From: an uncultured Flavobacteriaceae bacterium
GTDB taxonomy: Bacteria; Bacteroidota; Bacteroidia; Flavobacteriales; Flavobacteriaceae
NCBI GenBank assembly: GCA_938092005.1
Contig: CALKOU010000012.1
Span: forward strand, 24,226-88,225
Length of the DNA stretch: 64,000 nt
Reading direction: 5' to 3'
Shown here: piece after piece, positions 8,810 through 18,297 of the stretch
Layout: each line of letters starts with the position of its first letter
How positions within the stretch are numbered: the first letter of the stretch is position 1
Notes under the pieces: model-generated
Databases searched by the model: none
The model's input: only the letters and a program-made list of their open reading frames with translations
Told to the model about the DNA's origin: nothing
Position numbers and translations under genes: made by a program

Positions 8810-11800
8810 TTATTTACCAATGTTGATATGAACATATGTTCTAATTTCCCATTCAGATCCATCAGGGTATCCAGCAAGAACTGCATTTGGTGCTGGAGCA
8901 ACTCCTGTTGGAGCATATCGTGGCGAATACTGGTCTAACGATCTCCACGTACCGCGTATACCAATTTGTGTATTGGGTAGTCCAAACCAATCCTGTTTCC
9001 CAAGCGAGGTGGATACATCAAGCATTGCCTGAAGCGGGAACGTAAGGTTAAAGTCACGATGGTAATCAAAAGGACCCCAGTCGTTAACTTTTACATGCGA
9101 CACCAGTTTCATTTTTTTATAAATCATTCTAAGATCCCCCCCATAACGTGTAATGGTTCGATCTGAATCTCCGTTAGCTTGTCCGTTACCGTAGTAGAAA
9201 TTACCTATTAATCCTAGTTGAGGACTTAGCTTTGATACAATTCGCGTATGTGCTTCCCAAAGATCTTCTGCTGGTGTAGACGTTCCAAAAGCAAAAAACT
9301 GACGATTTGCAAGAAACCCTATGTGTGCGTCTTGCGTGGTTGGAAGGTGTTTGAAAACAAAGCCAGCACTCATGGCAAACTTGGCATCTTCTACCATATC
9401 GTTATTCCACTCATACATCCATGTACCAGGAGTTGGGTCAAAGGTGAATAAAATTTCACCACCTAATGTTTCTCTGTTTCCACCACGAACAGCAAACGGA
9501 TCATCGATTACATTACGTAAACGTCCTGGACCTCCAACGCCATTTGGCATAGGATCAACTAGTGGTTTTTGGTACATCACGTTAGGTGCTATTTGCAAGT
9601 TCCCCGTCAAGTATGTAAATCCAGAAAGCACATTGGTCATGTTTCCACTTCCAGAGTCTTTGAGTTTCCAGCCTGTAAAGGTTTGTGTTTGGTCAGCACC
9701 ACCATTGGCAACCAAGCCCATGTAGGAACCTTGCGCATACCAATTGAATCTTCCTTTTTGGAAGGTAATTTTGGCCTTTCCACCCCAATTATCCTCGCTA
9801 TTTACTTTGTCAACAAGTACCGCATCAATGTTGTTGTTCGCCATCACTTGGAAAGAGCTACCGTTTAATGGACTACCGCCCCAAATACCACCTAGCGTAA
9901 CACCAAAGTTTCCGAGTTTACGCTCAAAAGCTATCGTGGCACGTTCTGTTGGCCACGCTGGAATAACACCACTGGTAAGCTGATTCGTATCTAGCACACG
10001 TCTACCACTGCTATCAAACTCTAAGTTGGTAACAATATCTCTGTGATAAACTCCAGTAACGGTCCATTTAAGCAATTCTTTTTGATACTTCAAAAGAACA
10101 GCTGGGTTAGCACCCCACCAAAGCTGTGGACCAAATGCTGCTTTTAATCCATTTAAGGCGCCTTTGGCGTCCATTTCAACTCCAGATATCTCACCATTAT
10201 AAATGTCTAAATTGGGGCCGTAATAGGCTTCTGGATAGAGGTTAAAAATATCACCTTCATACGCCCAATGATAGTGTCCAGTACGGTAGAATCCACGAAG
10301 ATTAAAGTCTTTTGCATTCCACTCAAACTCTGCATTGTATACCTGAACCCGGTTAACATCGTTTAGAGTAGTTACTCCATCAGGAGTTGTAAACCGTTGC
10401 GCTCTACCTCTGTTTTCATAAAAGATTTCGTCGATAGGATTATTGGCAATATTACCTAAAACGTTCACGTTTACTTCAGCACGCATACCAGGCGCAGGGT
10501 TTGCCTCAACTCCAACATAGTAAGATTCCATATTATCAAAACCTTGTTGATCTGGATATGCAACCTGATTAGGAGCTGGTGTATTCGGCGTTGTAATGGA
10601 ACTACCTCCAGTATTAAAGGAAGTGAATTCTGCTCTAAGGTTACTTAGACGAATTTTTTCGCCTCCACCCAATGCTGCTTTATCCGCTCGAGCACGCAAT
10701 ACAGCGTCCATCATTTGGATGTTGTCAAAGTGATTGTCTACAAATGAAGCATCAATGCCATTAGCATAAGGATTTAATGTGTGTGCTTGCTTTAGGGCAT
10801 AATACGCCGCTCTAGGGTATAGGTCGTACAACCCACGAGCATCTGTAGGGCCTTTGGCACAAATACCAAACCACTCTTCGTTCATGTTGTTTTGACCTAG
10901 TTTATAGTCAAACGGATATCCACCATTAGCCCAAGAGGCGTTGTTATCGTGAACATCTAAATTATCCGTCTGGCCATATTTCCACCAACCGTCACTAAAC
11001 TGGAAGGTACAGCCACCAATAGCATTCCCTGTTTTACCAAGTCCTGCTGCATTGGCATAAATTTCTTTCCATTGCCCTACCATAATTGTAGCTTGAGCTT
11101 TTTGATCTTCCTTGTTGGAGATTGCATTAAATGCATCCGATCCAAACTCAGTAAACAATACAGGTTTTCCGTATTCGTTTTTAACACGCTCAAACGTGTC
11201 TCCAAATGAAATGCCGCGGTACATATTAGTTCCGTAAACATCTACATCTGGACATTCTTCAGCAATAATTTCTAAGAATAATAAGTCTCCATTACAAATG
11301 GCTACAGGGTGTGATCCATCAATATCCTTAATGGCTTTGGCTGCGTCATTCATCAGTTTATACATCGGACGTCCACGATTTTCACCAACGGCTTTTCGTT
11401 GGTCTTCTTCGTCTGGGAAATCCTCTGTTTCAGCACCTGCCCAAAACAAACCGTAATTGTTTTCGTTACCTAGCAAAAACAGCAATAGTCCAGGTGTATC
11501 TTTATATTCCTTGGCTAGATCTGTAACTTCAGCCATTAGCATTTCTTGAACATCTTCACTTCGGTAATCAGTAACTGGAACCCAAGCACCATCAATGGTT
11601 AGTCCGTAACGACCAAATGAATGGTTTAAGATGGTATAAATGCCGTAGTTTTTATGGATATACTCAATCCATCTGGGTTGAATGCCCGTATACGTCCTAA
11701 TGGTATTTACCCCCATGTTTTTGAGCAGTCCCATTTCAGCATCAAGTGCTGCAATGATAAAGTCATCTGACTGGCTCCAAAGGCTGAAATTATAATTCGT

Positions 11801-11965
11801 GCCTATTGGGAAATAATCCCAGTTCATACCGTTGATGATAAAGGCTTCTCCATCTACCGTCAGCTTGGGCTGGTTGTTATTGTTTTCTACCTGAACCTTG
11901 CCAGCTTGTGAAAAGCCCGACAAAGCAATAAGGAAGAAAAGCATGTTAAAAAAACTGTTTTTCAT
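8810..11965 (-). CDS. Clan GH-A glycosidase fused to an outer-membrane beta-barrel
   Basis: 1051 residues with a standard signal peptide (LIALSGFSQA), no lipobox. Residues about 25-400 form a TIM-barrel glycosidase of clan GH-A, related to GH2/GH5: VNTIRTYTG, acid/base Glu168 in LLGNENNYG and nucleophile Glu273 in LFTEFGSD. From about 433 to the end the sequence changes to alternating, aromatic-rich strands with short Gly/Asn/Asp turns (for example KAKITFQKGRFNWYAQGSYMG), as in porin-like outer-membrane barrels. So the enzyme seems anchored by its own barrel. It sits between two surface glycan-binding lipoprotein genes. The family, and whether the barrel conducts substrate, are unknown; a merely surface-anchored exo-beta-glucanase is the simplest reading. 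Confidence 0.75.
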   Translation of the reverse strand: MKNSFFNMLFFLIALSGFSQAGKVQVENNNNQPKLTVDGEAFIINGMNWDYFPIGTNYNFSLWSQSDDFIIAALDAEMGLLKNMGVNTIRTYTGIQPRWIEYIHKNYGIYTILNHSFGRYGLTIDGAWVPVTDYRSEDVQEMLMAEVTDLAKEYKDTPGLLLFLLGNENNYGLFWAGAETEDFPDEEDQRKAVGENRGRPMYKLMNDAAKAIKDIDGSHPVAICNGDLLFLEIIAEECPDVDVYGTNMYRGISFGDTFERVKNEYGKPVLFTEFGSDAFNAISNKEDQKAQATIMVGQWKEIYANAAGLGKTGNAIGGCTFQFSDGWWKYGQTDNLDVHDNNASWANGGYPFDYKLGQNNMNEEWFGICAKGPTDARGLYDLYPRAAYYALKQAHTLNPYANGIDASFVDNHFDNIQMMDAVLRARADKAALGGGEKIRLSNLRAEFTSFNTGGSSITTPNTPAPNQVAYPDQQGFDNMESYYVGVEANPAPGMRAEVNVNVLGNIANNPIDEIFYENRGRAQRFTTPDGVTTLNDVNRVQVYNAEFEWNAKDFNLRGFYRTGHYHWAYEGDIFNLYPEAYYGPNLDIYNGEISGVEMDAKGALNGLKAAFGPQLWWGANPAVLLKYQKELLKWTVTGVYHRDIVTNLEFDSSGRRVLDTNQLTSGVIPAWPTERATIAFERKLGNFGVTLGGIWGGSPLNGSSFQVMANNNIDAVLVDKVNSEDNWGGKAKITFQKGRFNWYAQGSYMGLVANGGADQTQTFTGWKLKDSGSGNMTNVLSGFTYLTGNLQIAPNVMYQKPLVDPMPNGVGGPGRLRNVIDDPFAVRGGNRETLGGEILFTFDPTPGTWMYEWNNDMVEDAKFAMSAGFVFKHLPTTQDAHIGFLANRQFFAFGTSTPAEDLWEAHTRIVSKLSPQLGLIGNFYYGNGQANGDSDRTITRYGGDLRMIYKKMKLVSHVKVNDWGPFDYHRDFNLTFPLQAMLDVSTSLGKQDWFGLPNTQIGIRGTWRSLDQYSPRYAPTGVAPAPNAVLAGYPDGSEWEIRTYVHINIGK

Positions 11966-11994
11966 ATATGTGTTTTTAATTTTTAAAATTTATG

Positions 11995-12023
11995 TATATC
12001 GGGAGCTTAAAGCTCCCGATATA
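11995..12023. repeat. Perfect 14-bp inverted repeat in operon gap
   Basis: Arms of 14 bases (11995-12008 and 12010-12023) around one base form a GC-rich hairpin core, GGGAGC-TTAAA-GCTCCC. It lies between the PKD/duplicated-module lipoprotein gene and the glycosidase-barrel gene, which are transcribed on the minus strand. There is no proper T-run on that strand, so it is more likely an mRNA stability or processing hairpin than a terminator. Confidence 0.6.
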
Positions 12024-12062
12024 ATTTTAACTTTTACTTTTTGATTTAAAGTTACATGTTTA

Positions 12063-13499
12063 TTACTCTTCGTAAACCAAATCGTCCAAATAGGCAGTAA
12101 CCTTATCTGTATTGTTTTCACTATTCAACTGAATGACCACCTTATTTAAATCTGTTCTATCAACCGGGTCATCTGAGCTACTATCAGCATTTACAAACGT
12201 ATCGTTGGCAAAATCAAACGTGATTTCTTGCCACTGATCCAAAACCACAGGCTTTATGATTTCCGTTTGAGTTGTCCAAAACTGAGCTATATCACCATTT
12301 TGAAGTTTAAACGAAATCTGGTTAGGCTGTGAACCTGTAATACTGCTTGACTCAAAATATACCTTAATTTTAAAGGTAGCATTTTCGCTTAAGTCAAAGT
12401 TTGGTGATACGTTAAATCCTACATTAGCATATTGACCTCCATCGTCTACATATTTTAATACATGAACAGAAGTATTAATTCCTCCAGAGTAAGGGTTTGC
12501 AAAAGCTACATCAATGGTTGTGCCATCACCTTTCAATGAAGCAATACCATCACATCCTTCGAAATCATCATTGGCATAAGCACCAGCAATCGTTGGTTTC
12601 GTACCATATGAAAATTCATCCATATAGGCAGTAACCTTGTCGTTGTTGTTTTCACTATTCATTTGAATTACCACTTTGTTTAAATCTGTTCTATCAACCG
12701 GGTCGTCTGAGCTACTGTCAGCATTTACAAACGTATCGTTGGCAAAATCAAACGTGATTTCTTGCCACTGATCCAAAACCACAGGCTTTATGATTTCTGT
12801 TTGAGTCGTCCAAAACTGAGCTATATCACCATTTTGAAGTTTGAGTGAAATCTGATTAGGCTGTGTCCCCGTAATACTACTTGAGGGAACATACACTTTG
12901 ATTTTAAAGACCGCATCTTCGCTCAAGTCAAAGTTTGGCGATACGTTAAATCCGACATTGGAATATTGACCTCCGTCGTCTACATATTTTAATACTCCGC
13001 ATGAATCGTTATCTGTATTAGAAAAAGGATTAGGAAAAGAAGCCTCAATGGTTGTGCCGTCTGCTTTCCAATCAACGTTTCCGTTACCTTCAAAACCGTC
13101 ATAAAGACCACTGGCTTCAGGTTCTGGAACTGATGTGTCAACATAAACAATAGTATGCTCTTTGGTAATAGAAACATCTTCTTTACCGTCAAAAGCAGCG
13201 GTAACCGTTATGGTATAAGTAGCCGTTTCTTTTGGATAAGAATAGGTTACCATTGGGCCGCTAGTTTGAAAAATATCGTCTGTTGACGCAGGGTCACCAA
13301 AGTCAACCGTATATACGATGCGGCCGTCACCTGGAACAGTGGTAGGCACCACGCCAGTTTTGTTACCATCTGCATTAAGTGTTGCAACGGTAAAGTCAAG
13401 ACCCGCAATAATGCTAAAGTCGTCTTCTTCAGTACAAGCAAAAGGAATGCTTAGTAAAAGTAGTGATAGGATGTAAATCCCTTTATTTAATCGTTTCAT
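12063..13499 (-). CDS. PKD-domain surface glycan-binding lipoprotein with duplicated module
   Basis: 478-residue lipoprotein (IPFACTEE). The start is set at the ATG at 13499; an upstream in-frame start would overlap the susD gene and put 16 odd residues before the signal. A PKD-like Ig domain (about 25-115, YTVDFGDPAST) is followed by two tandem beta-sandwich modules (about 140-305 and 312-478) that are nearly identical over their C-terminal 80 residues, each with NGDIAQFWTTQTEIIKPVV. No catalytic residues are evident. The position directly after SusD and the build fit a SusE-like glucan-binding protein; the duplication would raise avidity. Confidence 0.8.
   Translation of the reverse strand: MKRLNKGIYILSLLLLSIPFACTEEDDFSIIAGLDFTVATLNADGNKTGVVPTTVPGDGRIVYTVDFGDPASTDDIFQTSGPMVTYSYPKETATYTITVTAAFDGKEDVSITKEHTIVYVDTSVPEPEASGLYDGFEGNGNVDWKADGTTIEASFPNPFSNTDNDSCGVLKYVDDGGQYSNVGFNVSPNFDLSEDAVFKIKVYVPSSSITGTQPNQISLKLQNGDIAQFWTTQTEIIKPVVLDQWQEITFDFANDTFVNADSSSDDPVDRTDLNKVVIQMNSENNNDKVTAYMDEFSYGTKPTIAGAYANDDFEGCDGIASLKGDGTTIDVAFANPYSGGINTSVHVLKYVDDGGQYANVGFNVSPNFDLSENATFKIKVYFESSSITGSQPNQISFKLQNGDIAQFWTTQTEIIKPVVLDQWQEITFDFANDTFVNADSSSDDPVDRTDLNKVVIQLNSENNTDKVTAYLDDLVYEE
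12103..12872. repeat. In-frame tandem duplication, period 534 bp
   Basis: Two stretches of about 230 bases (near 12103-12336 and 12637-12870) are almost identical at DNA level, spaced exactly 534 bases (178 codons). They encode the most similar parts of the two binding modules of the surface lipoprotein. Identity at silent positions indicates recent duplication or gene conversion. Confidence 0.85.
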
Positions 13500-13522
13500 T
13501 TTATTCTGTTTTAAGTAGTTTA

Positions 13523-15037
13523 TTAATATCCTGGATTTTGTCCCCAACGTTCTTCAGCTAATGCTAGTTTTAACTCAATAAGCGGGATGGGAAATATTTC
13601 ATTTTTGTTTTCGGTGAAGCCATCAATGGCGCCGACTGCTTTTTTGGTGCGCACTAAGTCAAAGAAACGGTGACCTTCGCCAGCCAATTCTTTACGTCTT
13701 TCCGTATAGATGGCATCTAATAACGCTCCTTCGGAAGCTGTGTAATCTTTGCTGTTATCGCCATAGGCTCTGGCGCGCACTTGGTTTAAGTAGTCTTCTG
13801 CATTAGCCCCACCACTTTGTGCTTCAGCTTCAGCTGCCATAAGCAGTACATCAGCATAGCGGATAGCATGGTAGTTGTTGTCGTAGTTGAGCGGGTCTGA
13901 CCCTGCTCTTACGGGTAACTTTCTAGGCATAAACTTTCTGTTTGCTAGTCCTGTGTGACCTCTACTTTGACCATAGTCGTCTTCGTCTTTATTTCTTAAA
14001 TCAAAGAAAGTAACATCGCGTCTGCTATCAGAAGCATCAAACAAATCGTAAAGCTCAACAGAAGGTAAGCAAAAACCCCAGCCATTTTCAAATGTGGCAT
14101 CGGATAAGTCGCGTGGACCATTGAACTTTACAAAGTAAGTTCCTTGACTGCAAGATATACATTCCCAAGTTGCGGCTTCAACGCTAGTGTACTGAATTTC
14201 AAAAACTCCCTCTGATCCATTTTCCCCTTCATATTCAAACAAATCTTCATAATCAGCACCCGTTTTTAAGCTGTATTTGTTGCTTAAAATCACATCGCCT
14301 AAAGTTGTAGCTGCATCGCCAAATTTGGTAGCGTCAAATGTGCCATGATATAACAGCACCTTCCCCAACAATGCTTGCGCAGCCCCTTTGGTAGCCTCAT
14401 AAGGCGACTCTTGATTTACCGGAAGGTTAGGAATAGCTTCCTTTAAATCTTCAGCAATAAGCCCATAGGCCGTTGGGATATCAGCCACACGGTTTATAGA
14501 AAACTCTTCTTCAAATAGCACACGCTCATCTACAATTCGGAGTACACCGTCACGTGTTTCTGTTTTAAGCGGAACATTTCCAAAAAACTTAACCAGTTCA
14601 AACGTATAATAGGCACGTAAAAAATATGCTTCAGCAAGAACTTCTTCTTTACCTGCAAAGTCGAGTAAGTCCTTGTTTTCCAACAAATAGTTGGTGCGAC
14701 TAATCCCTGCATACATCAAGCCCCATATATCCCGAATCTGATTTTGGTCTCTTTCAGAGTGTATCATCAGATTGACGTTTTGTAGTGTGGGTTGATCGTA
14801 TGTGTCTGGATCTCCACCAGCAGCATAGTCGTCAGAAGCGACTACGCTAACTAGCGTGTTCCAGTATGTTGATTGAAGTATATCGTAAGCACCAATAAGT
14901 GCTTCTTTGTAGTCTTTTTCTGTTTTAAAGAATTCGCTTGTAACAGGACCTGAAGGCTCAACTTCAACAAAGCTGTCACAGCTAACTACAAACGAAATTA
15001 GCGATATACACAAGAAAATATTTGATAATTTTTTCAT
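13523..15037 (-). CDS. SusD/RagB-like glycan-binding lipoprotein
   Basis: 504-residue SusD homologue with lipoprotein signal (FVVSCDSF). The N-terminal SusD-like segment (EVEPSGPVTSEFFKTEKDY) and the C-terminal RagB/SusD region with ADVLLMAAEAEAQSGG, YTERRKELAGEGHRFFDLVR and the ending ERWGQNPGY are all typical. SusD forms the lid on the SusC channel and binds glycan at the surface. It starts 5 bases after the susC stop, a tight pair. With GH16, GH17, GH30 and GH149 downstream the ligand should be a beta-1,3-glucan. Confidence 0.93.
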   Translation of the reverse strand: MKKLSNIFLCISLISFVVSCDSFVEVEPSGPVTSEFFKTEKDYKEALIGAYDILQSTYWNTLVSVVASDDYAAGGDPDTYDQPTLQNVNLMIHSERDQNQIRDIWGLMYAGISRTNYLLENKDLLDFAGKEEVLAEAYFLRAYYTFELVKFFGNVPLKTETRDGVLRIVDERVLFEEEFSINRVADIPTAYGLIAEDLKEAIPNLPVNQESPYEATKGAAQALLGKVLLYHGTFDATKFGDAATTLGDVILSNKYSLKTGADYEDLFEYEGENGSEGVFEIQYTSVEAATWECISCSQGTYFVKFNGPRDLSDATFENGWGFCLPSVELYDLFDASDSRRDVTFFDLRNKDEDDYGQSRGHTGLANRKFMPRKLPVRAGSDPLNYDNNYHAIRYADVLLMAAEAEAQSGGANAEDYLNQVRARAYGDNSKDYTASEGALLDAIYTERRKELAGEGHRFFDLVRTKKAVGAIDGFTENKNEIFPIPLIELKLALAEERWGQNPGY

Positions 15038-15042
15038 GATAA

Positions 15043-18000
15043 TTAAAAGTTTAGATTAATTCCTAATAAATAAGTAGAGGCTATGGGATAAAACCCTTTG
15101 TCGATACCCCCGCCAAGTGCTGCGCCAGTGTTAGCAGAAGGGTCGTATCCGTTATAGTCGGTAATGGTAAATAGATTGTTCCCAGAAAGGTAAATTCTAA
15201 GATTGTCAATACCTGAGTTGGTACCTACCAATTCAGTAAAGTTATAGCCAATTTGTACATTTTGTAACCGCACAAAAGAAGCGTCTTCTACATGAAAATC
15301 GTTGAAAAAGTCCGTATTAGTATTTGCTCCCAAAGTAGCTCTAGGAACAGAATTACTCGTTCCAGAACCCTGCCATCTTCTAAGCATATAGGTGCCGCGG
15401 TTGGCATATAAATCTGCACGCTCATAATCACGAACCAACTCATGTCCTAAAGACGCAAACGCATAGGCGTTGAAATCAAAGTTTTTATAAGCAAACCCAA
15501 TGTTAAATCCCATTTCTAAATCAGGGATTGGATCTCCAATATTAGTACGGTCTTCAGAAGTAATCTGACCATCGCCGTTGGTGTCCACAAACCGTAGGTC
15601 ACCTGGTGTAATATCTACAATAGTGCTATACTTCTCTTTGTCTCCATTTTTATCCGTACCATGGGTTGCAAATGCCGCAGCGTCTAACGCATCTATTTCG
15701 GCTTGCGTTTGATAGATTCCATCTGTCTTGTAACCATAATAATGTCCAAGTGAGAAGCCAGGAGCCATTCGTGTAATGCCTGTTTGGCTAATTCCTACAC
15801 CATATTCACCATCTTCTGGAGTTGTTCTCCCGTTTAGTGAAAGCACCTCGTTATCAATGGTTGTGATGTTAAAATTAAAGTTAAGATTAAAGTCATCTGT
15901 GAGGTTGTCGTTATATCCTAGTGAAAACTCCAGCCCTTGGTTTTGGACTGTTCCTGCGTTTACAAAAGGGCTCAAATTTCCAAAGCTTGGCGCGCCACTA
16001 CCGGTTACGCCGGATATTTGTGGTTCTAACAATAAATCTTTTGTTTTCTTTCGATAAACATCTGCGCTAAAATTAAGTTTGCTATCAAACAGGCTTAAAT
16101 CAAGTCCAATGTTTGCGGTTTCTTGCTCTTCCCATTTTAGGAATGGATTATCGAGTTTACCAGGTGCTTTACCAAAAATTAGGTCGGTAACTTTATCAAT
16201 GTTTCCAGGGTCAACAGTAGCTAACCCATTTAATCTTCTTAGATACGCGAATGAAGAAATGCGGTCATTACCGATTACACCATAGCTAGCACGTAGTTTA
16301 AGGTTAGAAATCCAATCGGCGTTTTGTAAAAAATCTTCTTCAGACACATTCCAGCCAATGGAACCTGATGGGAAATACCCAACATTTCGATTGTCTTCTG
16401 ACGAAAACTGAGAAGAAACATCTCTACGTAAAACTCCTGAGAATAGATACTTCCCTTTGTAGCTGTATTGTACTCGTGTGAATGTCGAAACCAATCGGGT
16501 GTCAAACCAATCATCTCCTCGCTCAAGGGCAGCGGCATCAAAACGTGGGGTTATAGTCATACCTGCATCCCATACCGTTTGACCCAATTGATCAGTACCT
16601 GTAGTTGTTCTACCTGTATTACCAAAGAATAGACCCTTGTTTTGATAAATAGATCCTCCTAAAAGTACCGTTAGATCATGATCCTCATTAAAATTGTTCT
16701 TGTAGGTAATATAACTATCCAAAGTCCAATCATCATAGTTAGCTCCGTTATCGATTACCTCATTTGTGATTTCTGCATTACTAAGGTCATCAACAGAATT
16801 AACTGTATTGTTAGACTTACCTGTACCATAATACTGCTCTGGTTTAAACGTGTCTTCTAAAACCGTAGCATGGTTGATGTTAAACTGCGTTTTAGCGGTA
16901 AAGTTTTCCCAAAAATCGTACTCCAATGCTAAAAGACCCGACCATTTTGATGTACGCGCAGTACTGTATGAATTTTCAATTTGTGCCAACGGATTGATAA
17001 TCTCAATTTGTGAAACATCATTTGCCAATGCAAAAGCGCCATTTTCATCATATACGGGCATAGTAGGGTTGATGTTTACCGCGTTATACAGCACTGCACC
17101 AATACCGCCTTCGGCGAGGTTCTGCTTGGTCGCAGAAAAGTGAAGTGCATTGGCTGTGACTTTTAGATTATCTAAAATATCGTATTCATAATTTATTCGA
17201 GCCGTTACTCGTTCGTAGTTGTTACTACTTCCGCCCACAATACCATCTTGGTTTAAATAACCTGCAGCAAAAGTGTAAGCAGACTTTTGGCCACCACCTT
17301 TAACGGTAGCATTAACTTCAGACATTAAAGCTTGCTCAAACACTTCATCTTGCCAATCGGTTCCGGTTTGTGGATATACAAAAAACTCCGTTTTACCTTT
17401 TGCGTCGTTAACATATTGAGCAAAATCAAAAGCATTCATTAAATCAAGTTTTTTACTAGTAAATTGAACACCTGTATAACTATCAACACTTACATCCAAC
17501 GCTGAGTTTTTTCTACCAGACTTGGTGGTAATAAGAACAACCCCATTTGCAGCCTGAACACCATAAATACCCGCTGTGGCATCTTTAAGCACATTGATGC
17601 TTTCAATATCATTTGGGTTTAGGGCATTAAGATCACCGATACGATTGCCGTCTACCAAAATTAGAGGCGCGTTGTTTCCGTTTGTTGTTATACCGCGAAT
17701 GCGAATGTTAAGTCCGCTACCAGGAGAACCCGATTGTGACGTAATATTTACTCCAGGAACTTGTCCTTGTAAGGCTTGTTCAGCACGAACCGGATTAAGT
17801 TTCTGAATGGTTTTGGCGTCTATTACGCTAACTGCTCCCGTTACTTCCTTTTTTCGCTGCGAGCCATAGCCAATAACGACGATTTCATCTAAAGCATCAG
17901 CCGAAGTCGTTAAAGCAATAGATAAATTAAAATTATTGCCAACAGCAACCTCTTGGGTTTCAAACCCAATGTAGGAAACAACAAGTGTTGCGTTGCTATT

Positions 18001-18189
18001 AACATCTGACAGTTGAAACTTACCGTCAAAGTCGGTAGTAGTTCCATTAGTAGTGCCCTTTATCAAAACGGTTGCGCCAGGAAGTGGCGCGCCCGATTCG
18101 GCTTCTGTAACTGTTCCACTTACTTGCTGTGCAAGGGCAACAGTAGAAACCATAAAGGCTACTAAAGTTTTAAAAATTGGTTTTTTCAT
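15043..18189 (-). CDS. SusC/RagA-type TonB-dependent glycan transporter
   Basis: About 1048 residues. Signal peptide (STVALAQ), a carboxypeptidase-regulatory-like domain (about 22-100, VSGTVTEAESGAPLPGATVL), a plug domain with VVIGYGSQRKKEVTGAVS and the conserved GIYGVQAANGVVLITTKSG, then a 22-strand-type barrel ending YLLGINLNF with terminal Phe. The ATG at 18189 is used; a longer open frame adds 26 residues with no signal character and overlaps the promoter region. It is the outer-membrane pore for beta-glucan oligosaccharides, opened by TonB/ExbBD energy, and works with SusD encoded 5 bases downstream. Confidence 0.94.
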   Translation of the reverse strand: MKKPIFKTLVAFMVSTVALAQQVSGTVTEAESGAPLPGATVLIKGTTNGTTTDFDGKFQLSDVNSNATLVVSYIGFETQEVAVGNNFNLSIALTTSADALDEIVVIGYGSQRKKEVTGAVSVIDAKTIQKLNPVRAEQALQGQVPGVNITSQSGSPGSGLNIRIRGITTNGNNAPLILVDGNRIGDLNALNPNDIESINVLKDATAGIYGVQAANGVVLITTKSGRKNSALDVSVDSYTGVQFTSKKLDLMNAFDFAQYVNDAKGKTEFFVYPQTGTDWQDEVFEQALMSEVNATVKGGGQKSAYTFAAGYLNQDGIVGGSSNNYERVTARINYEYDILDNLKVTANALHFSATKQNLAEGGIGAVLYNAVNINPTMPVYDENGAFALANDVSQIEIINPLAQIENSYSTARTSKWSGLLALEYDFWENFTAKTQFNINHATVLEDTFKPEQYYGTGKSNNTVNSVDDLSNAEITNEVIDNGANYDDWTLDSYITYKNNFNEDHDLTVLLGGSIYQNKGLFFGNTGRTTTGTDQLGQTVWDAGMTITPRFDAAALERGDDWFDTRLVSTFTRVQYSYKGKYLFSGVLRRDVSSQFSSEDNRNVGYFPSGSIGWNVSEEDFLQNADWISNLKLRASYGVIGNDRISSFAYLRRLNGLATVDPGNIDKVTDLIFGKAPGKLDNPFLKWEEQETANIGLDLSLFDSKLNFSADVYRKKTKDLLLEPQISGVTGSGAPSFGNLSPFVNAGTVQNQGLEFSLGYNDNLTDDFNLNFNFNITTIDNEVLSLNGRTTPEDGEYGVGISQTGITRMAPGFSLGHYYGYKTDGIYQTQAEIDALDAAAFATHGTDKNGDKEKYSTIVDITPGDLRFVDTNGDGQITSEDRTNIGDPIPDLEMGFNIGFAYKNFDFNAYAFASLGHELVRDYERADLYANRGTYMLRRWQGSGTSNSVPRATLGANTNTDFFNDFHVEDASFVRLQNVQIGYNFTELVGTNSGIDNLRIYLSGNNLFTITDYNGYDPSANTGAALGGGIDKGFYPIASTYLLGINLNF

Positions 18190-18207
18190 TGTTAGATTGA
18201 TTTCGTC

Positions 18208-18241
18208 CAAATGTATCACTATTGCATTGCTACATTGCAAA
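18208..18241 (-). promoter_or_regulatory. Promoter of the susC-led glucan operon
   Basis: On the minus strand a perfect -7 box TACATTTG (18208-18215, pattern TAnnTTTG) is preceded after 22 bases by TTTG (18238-18241), matching the Bacteroidota -33/-7 arrangement. The box ends about 18 bases before the susC ATG, giving a very short leader. Confidence 0.55.
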
Positions 18242-18268
18242 AAAGCATCTATACAATATGTATACAAT
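18222..18268. promoter_or_regulatory. Candidate operator repeats upstream of susC
   Basis: Direct repeats ATACAAT at 18251-18257 and 18262-18268 are spaced 11 bases, one helical turn, just upstream of the -33 box. An inverted pair TTGCA/TGCAA (18222-18226, 18236-18240) sits over the promoter. This is a plausible site for the LuxR-type HTH regulator encoded immediately upstream. Confidence 0.35.
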
Positions 18269-18297
18269 GCAAAAATATATGGGTAAAATTATCAATC

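Noticed and set aside
9248..9983. Several overlapping plus-strand frames up to 134 codons inside the glycosidase-barrel gene
   Set aside because: Antisense shadows of a well-supported coding frame; composition is not protein-like.
12103..12872. Repeats as a CRISPR-like or mobile structure
   Set aside because: Only two units, in frame within one gene, encoding binding modules; no short repeat-spacer pattern anywhere in the window.
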